Assembly: GCA_023678885.1 (NCBI GenBank) | Contig: CM043001.1 | Location: 196,001 to 260,000 of the forward strand | Source: Pogostemon cablin | Taxonomy: Eukaryota > Streptophyta > Magnoliopsida > Lamiales > Lamiaceae | Direction of reading: 5' to 3' | DNA: 64,000 nt | Part shown: positions 1 through 11,103 of the stretch, one piece after another | Layout: every line of letters begins with the position of its first letter | How positions within the stretch are numbered: position 1 is the stretch's first letter | The notes under the pieces: generated by a model | Databases searched by the model: none | What the model saw: the letters and a program-made list of their open reading frames with translations, nothing else | What the model was told of the DNA's origin: nothing | Made by a program: the position numbers and the translations under genes

Positions 1-740
1 GTTCCTTTTGGGGTGTCTTTAGCCCACCACTCGACAAGATTCAATCTTGGAGCCATTCTCGTGAAACAACCCCAAAATCAACTTTGGTTATTTGGAGGGA
101 GGAAATATTTAGGAGGTTACATCTCACACCTCATTGGAGAAACAAAGAGCAATGGCCCAAAATCTCTTACCAAGGAATCACTCCTTCCACTATTAATAGG
201 CCTTAGTTTTTAGTTAGAACAGAATAAAGAGTAGAGATGGAATAAAGAATTACTTTATTAATATTCTTTGCACACTGTCTAACGCTAGCTATCCTTTGTA
301 ATCAACTTGAACTGTTGTGCTAACGGCTTATTGTATTTTATATTTTATACCTTGTACAATTATCTTCTTGCATTTGTTTATCTTTTTTTTTCTAGTTGTA
401 GTCTTATTATTGTATACTTTTTTTTTTGAAGAAGTGTATTATTTTCTAACTCATAATGTATCATGTGGAAAATTATAAATTTGAGGACAATATCATGTAT
501 TTGAGTGAATCTACTTAATTTTTTTGCAAAAAGCTTGTGATCAAATTAGAAAATTACATTAAATCATGTGTTATTACATAACTTGGTATAGAATTTCTTT
601 GCCAAAAAGTAAGACCTATTATCCTTTTCAATTTAGCAGTTCATAATTTAGCATCTTTTTCAATTTAGCAGTTCATAATTTAGCATTAAATTAAAATTAT
701 CAGAATCAAGAAAACTAGCACAATTATGTTTTGCTCTATG
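1..740. other. Gene-free stretch, no recognised gene
   Basis: A short open frame lies on the plus strand at 13-213 (66 residues, ending PLLIGLSF), but it resembles nothing I recognise and has no visible promoter or splice context. The rest is AT-rich with T-runs. A direct duplication of about 30 bases (caatttagcagttcataatt, twice at 630-685) is the only local structure. The open frame could be the end of a decayed transposon gene reaching in from the left edge; this is a guess. Confidence 0.4.
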
Positions 741-1031
741 TCATCCACCAATTAATGTCATGGTCACTTGATTAACTACATTGTTAACTACTTTTCTAGA
801 TGAAGTATTCTTAATAGCAGAAACAAGATCTCTTTGTGGTAAGAGGGAAGTTTTCTGCTCTTTGAGGAACTTCAACTTCATTTCTAAGCATGAACACCAT
901 GGATGACATGCTTGGCCTATCTTCTGGAGACTTTTGCATGCACAACAGTTCTGCAAAGATTGAACGTACTGCTTGAGATTCGTCAAAAGAATCACCAAGA
1001 GAAAGATCAACCAATTCCAGTAAGTTATCAA
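741..1031 (-). pseudogene. Last-exon fragment of an S-domain (G-type lectin) receptor-like kinase, frameshifted
   Basis: Read on the minus strand, the piece starts after a plausible intron acceptor (tttatag) near 1031. It gives the C-terminal end of a plant S-locus-type receptor kinase: LLELVDLSLGDSFDES, then LLCMQKSPEDRPSMSSM (kinase subdomain XI, with the invariant Arg of the PEDRPSM motif), then the hydrophobic MVFMLRNEVEVPQ. Near position 850 the frame shifts, and the typical tail RDLVSA followed by NQVTMTLIGG continues in another frame to a stop at 741. Family proteins end in a similar polar segment followed by a short T-hydrophobic-L motif. No upstream kinase, PAN or lectin exons are visible; the DNA beyond 1031 is a repeat array. 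This is a truncated, frameshifted relic, probably nonfunctional. In the intact family these proteins are plasma-membrane receptor kinases. Confidence 0.88.
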
Positions 1032-1159
1032 CCTATAAAGTCTGCATGCCTGTCATGAGTTTGGAAACGGTTGATCATTATACTTAATGAGTAAAATACA
1101 ATTTAGTAGAAACTATTATACACTTAATGATAAAAATACTTACAATTTATATATTTAAC

Positions 1160-1735
1160 AGAGCTGATTATTACACCCATATACGATTTAGGAGAAAACA
1201 TCATACCCATGTATAATTCAGATCATATCTATATACAATTAACGGAGAAAACATATACAATTAAAATAATGCACCATACTCATCATGTCCATGTACAATT
1301 CAGAACAAATTTATATACAATTAATGGAGATAATATATACAGTAAAAAAATCCATCACCTCGTATGCACAATGCTACCAATATGCCTATCATGCCATGTA
1401 AAATTCAAACTATATTTATATACAATTAATAGAGAAAACATATACAATTAAAATAATCCACCATACTCATCATGCACATGTAAAATTCAGAACATATCTA
1501 TATACAATTAACGGAGAAAACATCTACAGTAAAGAAAAATACAGCACCTCGAATGCACAATTCTACCAACATGCCTATCATACCCATGTACAATTCAGAC
1601 CATATCTATATACAATTAATGGAGAAAATATATATAATTAAAATAATCTACCATACTAATCATGCCATGTACAATTCAGGACATATCTATAAACAATTAA
1701 AGGAGAAAATATATATAGTAAAAAGAATACCTTCA
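1160..1735. repeat. Degenerate tandem repeat array, first block
   Basis: About six copies of a unit built on catgtacaattcagaccata, followed by tatctatatacaattaa and ggagaaaacatatacaatta. Two alternating forms are seen: one continues with aaaataatccaccatac, the other with an agtaaagaaaatccatcac type tail that includes cgaatgcacaatnctacca. A unit is about 80-105 bases and copies differ at 10-20 percent of sites. Stop codons are rare in one plus-strand frame, so long repetitive open frames arise by chance. Confidence 0.85.
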
Positions 1736-2017
1736 TTTCCCACTCCTGCTGTTCGATTCCGTACAATGATGCTTCACAGTACTTCAATGCTCAACTAAAT
1801 GAGATTGTTCTGCAACTGAGAAAGGACCTTTCTCTGACTGCAATCACATTCGTTGACGTTTACTCTGTCTAATATTCTCTCATCTACAAAGCCAAGAAAC
1901 TAGGCAAGTATTTTTAGTTTCTTTATTTTGAATTTTGCTATTGAGAAAGATCAATTATCCATTGTGTAATGAAATGATATGGTTTGGCAATCCTTTCCTG
2001 GTTTGCTATGGTCATGA

Positions 2018-2085
2018 AGGGTTTAGAATTTAGGGTTTTAGGGGTTTAGGTTTAGGGCTTAAGGGTTTAGGGTTTTTTCCTTTCA
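2018..2085 (+). repeat. Interstitial telomere-like TTTAGGG-type patch
   Basis: Seven or so imperfect copies of the plant telomere heptamer (gggtttagaatttagggttt, then ggggtttaggtttagggctt and agggtttagggtttt) sit between the two blocks of the neighbouring tandem repeat. Interstitial telomere-like tracts are common in plant promoters and repeats, and nothing here indicates a chromosome end. Confidence 0.8.
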
Positions 2086-2103
2086 CCAAATCAATCTTAT
2101 CGA

Positions 2104-2575
2104 ATGCACAATGCTATCAAGATGCCCATCATGACCACATACAGTTCAGAACATATCTATATACAATTAATGAAGAAAACATATACAATTAAAATAATCT
2201 TTCATACTCATGCCTATGTACAATTCAAACCATACCTATTTACAATTAATGGAGAAAACATATGCAGTAAAGAAAATCCATCACATCGAATGCATAATTC
2301 TATCAAGATGTCATCATGATCACATACAATTCAGAACATATCTATATACAATTAACGAATGAAACATATACAGTACATAAAAATCCATCACATCGAATAC
2401 ACAATACTACCAAGATGCCCATCATGCCCACATACAATTCAAAATATACTTATATACAGTTAACAGATGAAACATATACATTTAAAATAATCCACCATAC
2501 AAATCATGCACATGTACAATTCAGACCATACCTATATACAATTAAAGGAGAAAACATATACAATTAAAAAGACAA
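2104..2575. repeat. Degenerate tandem repeat array, second block
   Basis: Same unit as the 1160-1735 array, about five copies, in the same orientation. The cgaatgcacaatgctatcaa and catacaattcagaacatatc segments alternate with aaaataatccaccatac segments. The two blocks are separated by 370 bases of unique DNA and the telomere-like patch, so they probably began as one array. Confidence 0.82.
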
Positions 2576-4397
2576 ATTAATTATTCCTTTTTTCTTTGAT
2601 CATGCGTTTCAAAATTACTTGTAAAGCAAATCTAATGCAAAATTATATAAAAAAAAATCTCTATAATAAGGAAAAGTAGAGATAGAATGTCATAATTTAC
2701 ACAAACCACTGTATAATGAAATTACTACTACAGTTATAAATAAACAGATCTAGCATAAAGAGTATTAAAGCACAATCAGAACTAAAATATCAACAACTTT
2801 ACAAGCCATAGTCAAATTATCCAGTTAAAGATGAAGGGTAAAATCTCAAAGGAAGCATAGAATGAATGCACAGAAATCATCAACAAGTTTTAATAACACC
2901 ACAAAATCATACAGCAAAACGTTGTATTGTAACTCTTTTTCATAAATGATAAACCGAAAGCCACCAAATAATCAGAAATTTAACCAACGTTGTTCTCAGT
3001 AAAAAAATTTAAAAAAAAGTACCAATTGAAATTCAGAAACATAATCTGAAGAAATGGCTTACGAAAAGGGGGAAAAAGTAGAGAGAAGAAATCACACCTC
3101 ACAGTAGGAGAAACCAATTGAATCCTTGATTGGCTTCAACATTGATAAAAATCAGCGAAGAAGAAATGGAGAAAAGGGGATGTATATAAACAAAAATGAA
3201 GAAAACAACAGCAACAATATATTGCGCTCTCTAAATCAACAACAGCGGCAGAATCTGGCGGTGAAATTGGCAGAACTCGATTGTGGATTGCAAGAGAATC
3301 GTCATGGATTGAGAGAGAAACTCCGCTGGTTTAGATGGAGTGAGAGGGAGCAGATTTAGAATGAATTTTTTATAATTGAGTTTTAGATTTTATATAACCC
3401 ATTTAAAAATGGGTTGACCCGATGCACAATTAAAAACATGAAACTAGTTGCACCCAATATACACTCTTTTTAAATTGTGAGGTGATGAAGTATTATTGTT
3501 TAATTGATTTTAAAGAGTTCTTGAGTTCAAATCTCATACATCTTTTTAAAACTTTTTTAAATGAAAATTTTATTTTTTAATTGGACTGAAATTTCAACTA
3601 AATAATTATATTTGCCACATTTTTTATCTACCTAACCCCGAAATCACACCCAAATTTTCTTTCAATTTTATATGGATGGAATAAGATTTTAAAAAAAAAA
3701 ATATTTAGGTCCTTATACTCATTTAAGGACTTTTTATCAGAATAATGAATTATATTCTAAATAATTATAATTTCTATTATTTCCCCAAATCTCATATAAA
3801 TTCTTTCTTTATTTTTTAGCTGAGTTTATTTATTTCCCTCAATCTCATATAAATTCATTCTTTATATATTATTAAATAAATTAATATTATATATCACCAA
3901 TTTTAAGTACTATCTTACTACAATGGAATTCATTAATTAATGAAATTTTATTAAATATGAGTATTCGTTATTATAAATATTACTATAATTATTATAATAA
4001 CTATTATTATTATATATGTACATTATTATGAAATATAACATGTAAAAAAAATTTATATATCAAAGTAAAATACATTTTTAAAATTAGATTGTAAAAGTGT
4101 GTGGTGGTATCTTTATGTTAATCCAATATTTATGTCTTCCCAAAATATGTTATATAATAAATTTTAATGGGTGGATTAATTCTTAAAAGGTCTTGAGTTC
4201 GAACATCTGCTTTCACATTATTTTATTTTTATTTGTTTAATTTGGACTAAAAAATTTTATATTGGAAGATTTCGAGTTCAAATCTTTGCGGTTCGTTGTC
4301 GCATTATTTTAATATACAAATTTATATTCTATTTAGGTAAATTCTTAATAATATCTGAAAATAGCACATAGGGATATAAATACAATTTTGTTTAGGT
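2576..4397. other. Gene-free stretch with one unassigned open frame
   Basis: AT-rich DNA. An open frame at 3126-3359 on the plus strand (77 residues, lysine/asparagine-rich N-terminus, basic C-terminus RWFRWSEREQI) has no recognisable homologue. Purine-rich agagggag tracts beside it resemble the ends of plant DNA transposons, and I do not call it a gene. A small inverted repeat (aacccatttaaaaatgggtt) lies near 3398-3417. Confidence 0.4.
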
Positions 4398-5612
4398 AGA
4401 TTTTAGGAGAAACCATCTCACTAATCCACTTATGTAAGACGGATCCTCTCAAACCCATTTACAATATTTAAAAAAAAAAGTAATCGCGCGCGTCTAGCAT
4501 TTTAATTCCAATTAATTTGAACAGTAAAGGCTTAATAGACCCCTTCCATTTATTCCAATAGTAACACCTATGCTTAATGTCTTTTTTTATATTTATTTTT
4601 CTGTTAATTTTTATTACGTAAATTAATTCTATTATTTCAATTTTTAATATAAATATCAATAAATATTTGAATAAAAATAAAAATTAATAAATATTATATT
4701 TAATTGAATTATTTTAAATAAGTTTTTATATTTCATTCGTCCTAAAAATTGTCCATGCAAAAAATAATTTAATTAATAATTATAACTTTTCTATAATTAT
4801 GAATCACTTTTTATTAAGATTGTTATCACTTTATATTTACATAAAAAATTATTCATATATGAATTAGTTCAACTAATAGTTAACACTGTTCCTTTGTGTA
4901 TCACTTTTTATTAAAATTATTATCACTTCTTATGTTAAATTGTTCATGAAATAATTCAGTAGAATTGATTATCACTTTTTCTTGATCATGTTTTAATAAA
5001 AAAAAATGTATTACTTTTTATTCAAAAAAATAAATTATTGATGAAATAGTTTAATATGATGTTTATCACTTTCTATTTTCGTTTATCACTTTTAATAAAA
5101 ATGATACTATTTTTTATTTGTCCTATTAATTATTCAATTAAAATTAGTTATGACTTTTTTATTAATCAGATATCACTTTTTATTCGGGTTACTAATTTTT
5201 TTTAAGGTAGGTTATCACTTTTCCTTGATCATATATTACTATTTTTTACTTAAAAATATTATGACTTTTAATTTTATAACATACTAATTATAAAAATAAA
5301 AAATTAATATTCAAAATTTATTAAATATAAAAATCAATATTGCTCATAAGAAATATAAAATTAAAAAAAATTATTATGACAAGTTTTAATAAATTTAGAT
5401 TGATTATAAAAATAATTAAAAATAATAAAAAAATAAAGACAATTTCTTTATGGTATCGATCCATGAACTTACAGTGATGTTTTGCGCCAGATATGCATAA
5501 CTCTATCAAATTAACGACATTCAACACATAAAAATTAAAAGACAAGTTAATTGGGATGAGATCATATCCCTCTCACGAAATAAGATCCGTGAGACGGTTT
5601 CACCCAAGTTTT
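4398..5612. mobile_element. Non-autonomous TIR element with GAGACGGT-type ends
   Basis: The left end carries gagaaaccatctcactaat and the right end carries gtgagacggtttcacccaag. They are imperfect reverse complements over about 50 bases, including an inner match (gtaagacggatcctc against ctcacgaaataagatccgtg). The interior is very AT-rich and filled with spaced copies of tatcactttttatta (about 4800-5250). It has no transposase frame. The same end motif and the same interior motif occur in the 251-bp element at 24206-24456, so this looks like a longer, older member of that family. The exact ends and TSD are not clear, so the boundaries are approximate. Confidence 0.6.
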
Positions 5613-6459
5613 TGTCATTTTGTTTTATTTTGTTTATTTCTTTATTATTGAATTAAGTATTCTTTAAATGACAATTTTATTAGTTATAATTACATTAAGA
5701 ATGGATAATTATTTAATTTATTATAAAATTCATAGAGTAATTCAAGTTCAATTTTTTTCAAAACTTAATTTCATCAACTCTAATTTTGAGTTGAATATAT
5801 CAAATTATTAGAAATTTTATTTTATCAGGTGCGTAGAATGAGATAATAAAATTTAGTAACACCATAAAATTTAAATCTATAGAGATAAATATAGGTGTAT
5901 AAATGAAGGGTAACTTGCAATATATTTCAATTATCCCAAATTGATATGACTAAATTTTATTTAAAGAATATATATTTAAAATAAATAAATAAATAACAGA
6001 TACAATAACCCGCGTAGCATGCAGGCACCGTACTAGTTTTTATAAATAAATGTATTTTAATTTTTAAATGTTCACTTAAAGAAAGTTTAAAAAAATTAGT
6101 GTAGTAATTAAAAGTTGTATTCATCTTAATATAATAGTGTATACACTTTTATTAATAAATGTTCACAAAAGAAGTTAAAAAAATTTGAAGAATTATGAAG
6201 TTTGTGAATTATGAAACTGAGGTTTATTTTTATTTGGTAGTAAGAGGCGCAGAGTAACTAAAAGTCGTATTCATTTTAATATGATAATGTATACAGTTTT
6301 ATTAATAAATGTATTTTTTTTAAAAAATTTAATATTCACATATCAATAAAAAGTATACATTTATTAATAAAAATTTTAAATGATATTGTCTTTTGTACTA
6401 AAATATAAAACTAAAAATAATTAGTAATACACTTATTAAGAATAACATGTACATTATTG
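5613..6459. other. Gene-free AT-rich stretch
   Basis: No coding, RNA or repeat structure beyond scattered AT-rich words. A near-duplicated phrase (aaagttgtattcatcttaat and aaagtcgtattcattttaat, at 6110 and 6260, each followed by a tataatgtatacac-like phrase) indicates a small local duplication of about 150 bases. Confidence 0.5.
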
Positions 6460-6464
6460 GATTA

Positions 6465-7919
6465 TGATTAGCCATAGTTTAGTGGTATGACCAACTAAAA
6501 ATTATCGAACCTCAGGGAGGACGGCACTAGAGCTCAAGCGATCTCATGTTCATTGTAATTTTATAGAGACGGATATAAATGGAGGGGTGATCAAACAAGA
6601 AATTAAATCAATCAATGCAAACAAGATTAAATGATTAGATGAGTGATTTTCCAAATTAATCAAGGGTGAGATTAACAACAATCAAGGAGTGGTAATTCAT
6701 ATATTCATGCATTCAAACTCATGTGATTTAAGGCTTGACTAAGGGCTAACACTAATGTCACCTAAGCTTCCTCTCGGAATGGGTAGGATATGATCTTATA
6801 AAGGTTCCATGGTTAGTTCTCAATTAAATCATTCCAACTAGGTACTAGATTCAATTAAGAGTCCCTTCACATAATCTATTGAATTCTCAATCTAATAAAT
6901 GATATGTTCTATCAAAGGGTTCTAAACTATCAAGGACTTCCCAATCTCTTCATAATCTATAATGCACATGAAGTGTTTGATGAAATGATTCACTTAACTA
7001 TCCTAAATATGCAATTGACTTCTCAATCTAATCACATGCTTAAAATAATTAAACACACAAAACATCATCAACCTCAAGATATTAAACTTCAATGATAGAA
7101 AATCAATTACCAAATCCACACATGAATTTAAGTACATGAATATCACAAATTATTCAACTCATATCATGTTGCTAATTTCACAAAGGAAATTAGCCTACAA
7201 TCATTACAAGATCCATAACATAGACATTAGGAATCTTACAAATCATTGTAAACTAAAAGGTTTAACACTAAATCAAGATGAAAACTCCCTTGGATTGAAT
7301 CCAAATGAATCTCCTTCCTTCCTTGAGTGAAATCCTCCTCTTCTTTGCTTCCTCACTTGATTTGAAGATGAAATGATGGTGGATTTATGAAAGGATGATG
7401 ATAGATGATGAATGGATGAAGAAAAGGTGTAAAATAAAGAAAATGGTGTGTGAGGTGTGTGTGCAGGGCTGGAATTCGGATCTCCTGTAAAATGTTGAAT
7501 AAAGGGGTATTTATACCCCTTGGGAAGCTTCTAGAAGGATTCTGATTTTTGACAGAATTTACACCTACACGGTTCGTGCTCTGCACACGACCACAGGGGT
7601 GGCCGTGTTGTGTAATCTGGTGTCCGCGCACGGCTTTCGTTATAGGCCCGTGTTTGGTACACGGCCCGTGTTTCTGCACTGAACACGGGTCGTGTTTCCG
7701 GGCTCGGCTGGCCGTGTTGTGCTGTCTGCTTCACTGTTCTGGCTCGTTCTTCCTCGTTTCAACTCCGAATTGAGATCCGCTTTTTCCTATGCCTTCCTTA
7801 TCATATCTAGCATCAAATAAAAACACAAAACACAATCAAATAGAACAAAAATACGGATAAAAATATACAAAAACTCACATAAAAAGATACTAAAATCTAG
7901 GTGAAAATATCACTCATCA
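6465..7919 (-). repeat. Element A 3' LTR (1455 bp)
   Basis: In element orientation it starts TGATGAGTGATATTTTCACC and ends CTATGGCTAATCA. It matches the other copy at 12919-14353 with few substitutions, a 2-bp and an 18-bp length difference. The longer version lies inside a cluster of ACACGGCC/GGCCGTGT words near 7566-7715, where slippage between copies of cacggcccgtgtt would explain it. The boundary is set by the adjacent polypurine tract and by the TSD. Confidence 0.92.
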
Positions 7920-9950
7920 CACCCCCAAACTTAAAGTGTTGTGCGTCCCCGCACAACGAAAATTATAAACCAAGGAGAGTGATTTTCACCTAGAAAAAGA
8001 CTAAACGAACATAAGTAACAACACATCAATAATAATAAGAATCACAATTTATGCTAAGTCATCCTACAACATTAGATTCATGACATGAAGAATTAACAAG
8101 TTCAATCACAAGAGAATATTAGTGTAATATAGTCTCTTTTTGGTCCAAGCCTCACATAGGTTATAAATGTCACTCAACACTCTTTAAAGTAGGGTAAATC
8201 ATCACTCATTAACTGATTAGCTCGACTCGCTATAAGCTTGCTCGTGGACTACATTCACAAACCACCAAAGTTTAAATTAATGATAAAAAAGATCTTTAAT
8301 TGGGATGTAATGATAGGCTCTTTCGTAGGGTAGGAAGAATGTAGATAATAGTGACTAAACAAGTGTAAGTAATTGAAGAGATGGCCAATTTCCTCAACTT
8401 CTCCACTTTCCGTTTCTTCCTTTCTTTTCTTTATTACTCACAAGCACTAATCATCAACTTCCTTGGATTTCTTTAGCTTCTTTCAATGCATACTTCCTTC
8501 TTTTGACTTTTAATACTTGAGCATTTCATTGTTTCTTTGCTCATTTTCTTGTTTTGAGGTTGCATGTTCACTCTTGTTTGTGCTATTTTCATCCTTTTTT
8601 TTCATTTGTTTACCATTTCCTTTTCTTCTTTTTCTTCCTCATCAAACCTTTCTAGCCACCATCTCCTCAATCATCCACACAAAGGGTATATATACATGGC
8701 TTAAGAAGGTAATCAAGGCTTGTAATGTGCTATATTCACAATAAAAAGGCTTAAAGGCTCAAAATGGTTAACTAGGGATGATGTACATGGTAGGAAAATA
8801 TATGGCAATGACTATGAATAACAAGGATGGCCTAAGATCATTTCACTAATCTCCACAAATCGGGCTCGTTCCTATAGTCCTTGAGCAAGTTCTAGCTTAT
8901 CAAATACAAGCAATCCCTCATGAAGAAAACCATGTATGCACGGTTGAGGCTCAAATTCTCACAAGCTTATGCATTGGACCTTAAGAAACTTATTACACCA
9001 CATTCATCTCAAAATTGAACAAGTTAAGTAAAACATGTCACAATTCGAAAGTGTAGAGATTCTTAATCATAACTTGTCATCACTTACTACCACAACATAT
9101 CACCACTCATGTTCAAAAATGACTCACAACATCCCAAAATAAACCACCAAACATACCAAGACAAAAATAAGAAAACACACAAAACATAAAATAAAGACTC
9201 AACAAACAAGAAACAAAAAAAATACAAAACATGCAAAAACAACAATCACCATCATTAGAAAATGAAGCACATATTCAATCATCCATAACAATGTAAGCTC
9301 ACAATAATCCCCATCCTTGATTGAAAAGGAAATCTCCCAAAGACATAACACATAAAGTAGCATGTTAATCCATCAATCCAAATCAAAATATGTCAAGCAA
9401 CTAGAAGTGATAAGGTGTAGAGTACTCCCTCAATAGGCATTTGATAATGAAAGCGTTAGCTCCAAGCTCCATTCATGCTTCCAATACCTTTCACTCATGC
9501 TCAAAGACTCAACAAACACCATTAGCTCAACAATTTCATAAAAATATGGACAATCATGAACTTCAACACAACCAATCATACCAAAATCCAACCAAAACTC
9601 ATGAGAAAATTTTTAAAATTGACCAATTTTTACAAGAAGACTTATCATTATCAAAATATCATCATATCAAGCACACTCAATTGGTGAGTCACACCACACA
9701 CTCTCCCCCCGAACTTAAATCGAAACAAGTTGAGACTTAAGTTTGCAAAAAAATGGTGAGACTTACCCTTGTAGTTTCCATTGATGGTCTTCTTGTGGAG
9801 AAGCCATGAAACACTTCTCTTTTCTTCAATACGCTTTCTTCTCACGAGCTCAATCCACCTACATGACCAAAATCAACAAAAAGAATCAAAATATAAAAAG
9901 AATGGGTTGCCTCCCATTTAGCGCTAAGTTTAACGTCATCAAGCCGGACG
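7920..9950 (-). other. Element A 3' noncoding region bounded by two polypurine tracts
   Basis: Read in element orientation, the region opens with a conserved motif at 9904-9950 (plus-strand words gggttgcctccc, agcgctaagtttaacgt, caagccggacg). It has a first polypurine tract at 9701-9720 (complement of cccccc gaacttaaat) and ends with a second at 7920-7936 (complement of caccccc aaacttaaa) abutting the LTR. The intervening 1.8 kb has no credible coding frame, but it is recognisably the same sequence as 34052-36058 of element E and 40451-42448 of element D. The second tract is the normal primer for plus-strand DNA synthesis; the role of the first is unknown. Confidence 0.8.
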
Positions 9951-10099
9951 GAATTTTCATGCTCATCGAACCAAAGGATGGTCCATCCCACTTTCTCCTC
10001 GCATCCTCACTTTGAACAATAGCTTAGCCCTCTTTTTGTCCACTAATTCAACTTCTCAATTCTTGCTTACAAGCATCAAATCTTCATCAAGGAGTGATT

Positions 10100-10927
10100 C
10101 TAGTGGACTTTTTTTTCTCCTTTATCGATTTTCCAATCAAGCTCCGATTCTTTCATCCTATTAACATCATAAGATGATAAGTTAGCATTTGAAAATTTCA
10201 TATAATCATGAAGAAATGAATTTAAATTGTCAAAGAGAAGAGAATCATGATCATCGAAATCATCCGGAGGCCTTGTATGATGAGGCTTGATCCCTTTATC
10301 TTTCTTGCACAAGAATGTGACATTCTCTCCATTTGAGCTCAAAGAAAGCTCTTCTCTCCCAACATCAATCTTTGCTCTTCCGGTGGCTAGAAATGGTCTT
10401 CCCAAAATGAGTGGAACTCGAGGGTCCGCCTTTACTTCCAACACCATGAAATCAACCGGGAAAGCTAGCCCCTTCACTTTCACCTCCACGTCTTCAACAA
10501 TCCCAAGTGGCTTCACAACTTCACCATTTACCACTTCAAGATGGATAGTCGTAGGCTTTAGCTCTCTAATTTCAAGGTCTTTAAACGTGGCATGAGACAT
10601 CACGTTGACACTTGCCCCCAAGTCACACAATGCATCAAGAGTGCTTTTTCCTTCAAAATCACAAGGAATTATGAACTTTCCCGGATCACCAACCTTCGTA
10701 GGTCCCTCTTTTTGCATCGACTTACTTATTTCGGGTTGTTCCTCTTTCTTTTTCTCTTCATACTTCTTCTTGAGCGACATGACATACTCCTCAAATTCCT
10801 TCTTCTTCTCCTCCTTTACAAACATTTGTGGATAGGAAATAGGGAATGGAGTGATCGGGATACCCCAATAGTCACGTTTGTACTCTTCTTCTTTGACCTT
10901 CTCCTCTACTTTCTTTTCCTCTTGCAC
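10100..10927 (-). CDS. Element A aspartic protease region (Tat/Athila type)
   Basis: The open frame has 275 residues. The first 70 are lysine/glutamate-rich and probably coiled, with the family segment YWGIPITPFPISYPQMF. The protease follows: the active-site loop is CDLGASVNVM with the catalytic Asp at residue 102. DLGAS in place of DTGAS is usual for this lineage. The second conserved block, PLILGRPFLATGRAKID, is at about residues 172-189. The frame is offset from the upstream gag frame, so the two are separated by a frameshift between 10928 and 11103. The start is simply the first Met of the open frame; in the intact family this is part of a gag-pro-pol polyprotein. It would cleave gag during particle maturation. 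No reverse transcriptase follows. Confidence 0.9.
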   Translation of the reverse strand: MQEEKKVEEKVKEEEYKRDYWGIPITPFPISYPQMFVKEEKKKEFEEYVMSLKKKYEEKKKEEQPEISKSMQKEGPTKVGDPGKFIIPCDFEGKSTLDALCDLGASVNVMSHATFKDLEIRELKPTTIHLEVVNGEVVKPLGIVEDVEVKVKGLAFPVDFMVLEVKADPRVPLILGRPFLATGRAKIDVGREELSLSSNGENVTFLCKKDKGIKPHHTRPPDDFDDHDSLLFDNLNSFLHDYMKFSNANLSSYDVNRMKESELDWKIDKGEKKVH

Positions 10928-11103
10928 CCTCTTCCACTTGGGTATCCATTTAGGCCATTCTCTTCTTTCTTACATACTTCTTCAATTTCTCCAACAACCT
11001 TGCTTTCCACCAACCCTTCTTCAACCTTTCGTTCCTCTTTCATATCAACTAATAAACATTGAGCCTTTGGATTAACTTCGGTTGTGGCCGGAAACTTTCC
11101 TTT

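Noticed and set aside
1209..2567. Four plus-strand open frames of 70-83 residues.
   Set aside because: They are translations of the tandem repeat; each has the same repetitive peptide and no start or splice context.
1160..2575. CRISPR-like array.
   Set aside because: Repeats are imperfect, adjacent and without unique spacers, and the sequence is clearly a plant nuclear one.
6470..6500. Possible tRNA gene in the LTR of element A (gccatagtttagtggtatga resembles the 5' arm of tRNA-Asp).
   Set aside because: Only the D-arm-like words match; no anticodon stem, T-arm (GGTTCGA with proper spacing) or acceptor pairing follows. It recurs at 12919 as an ordinary part of the LTR end.
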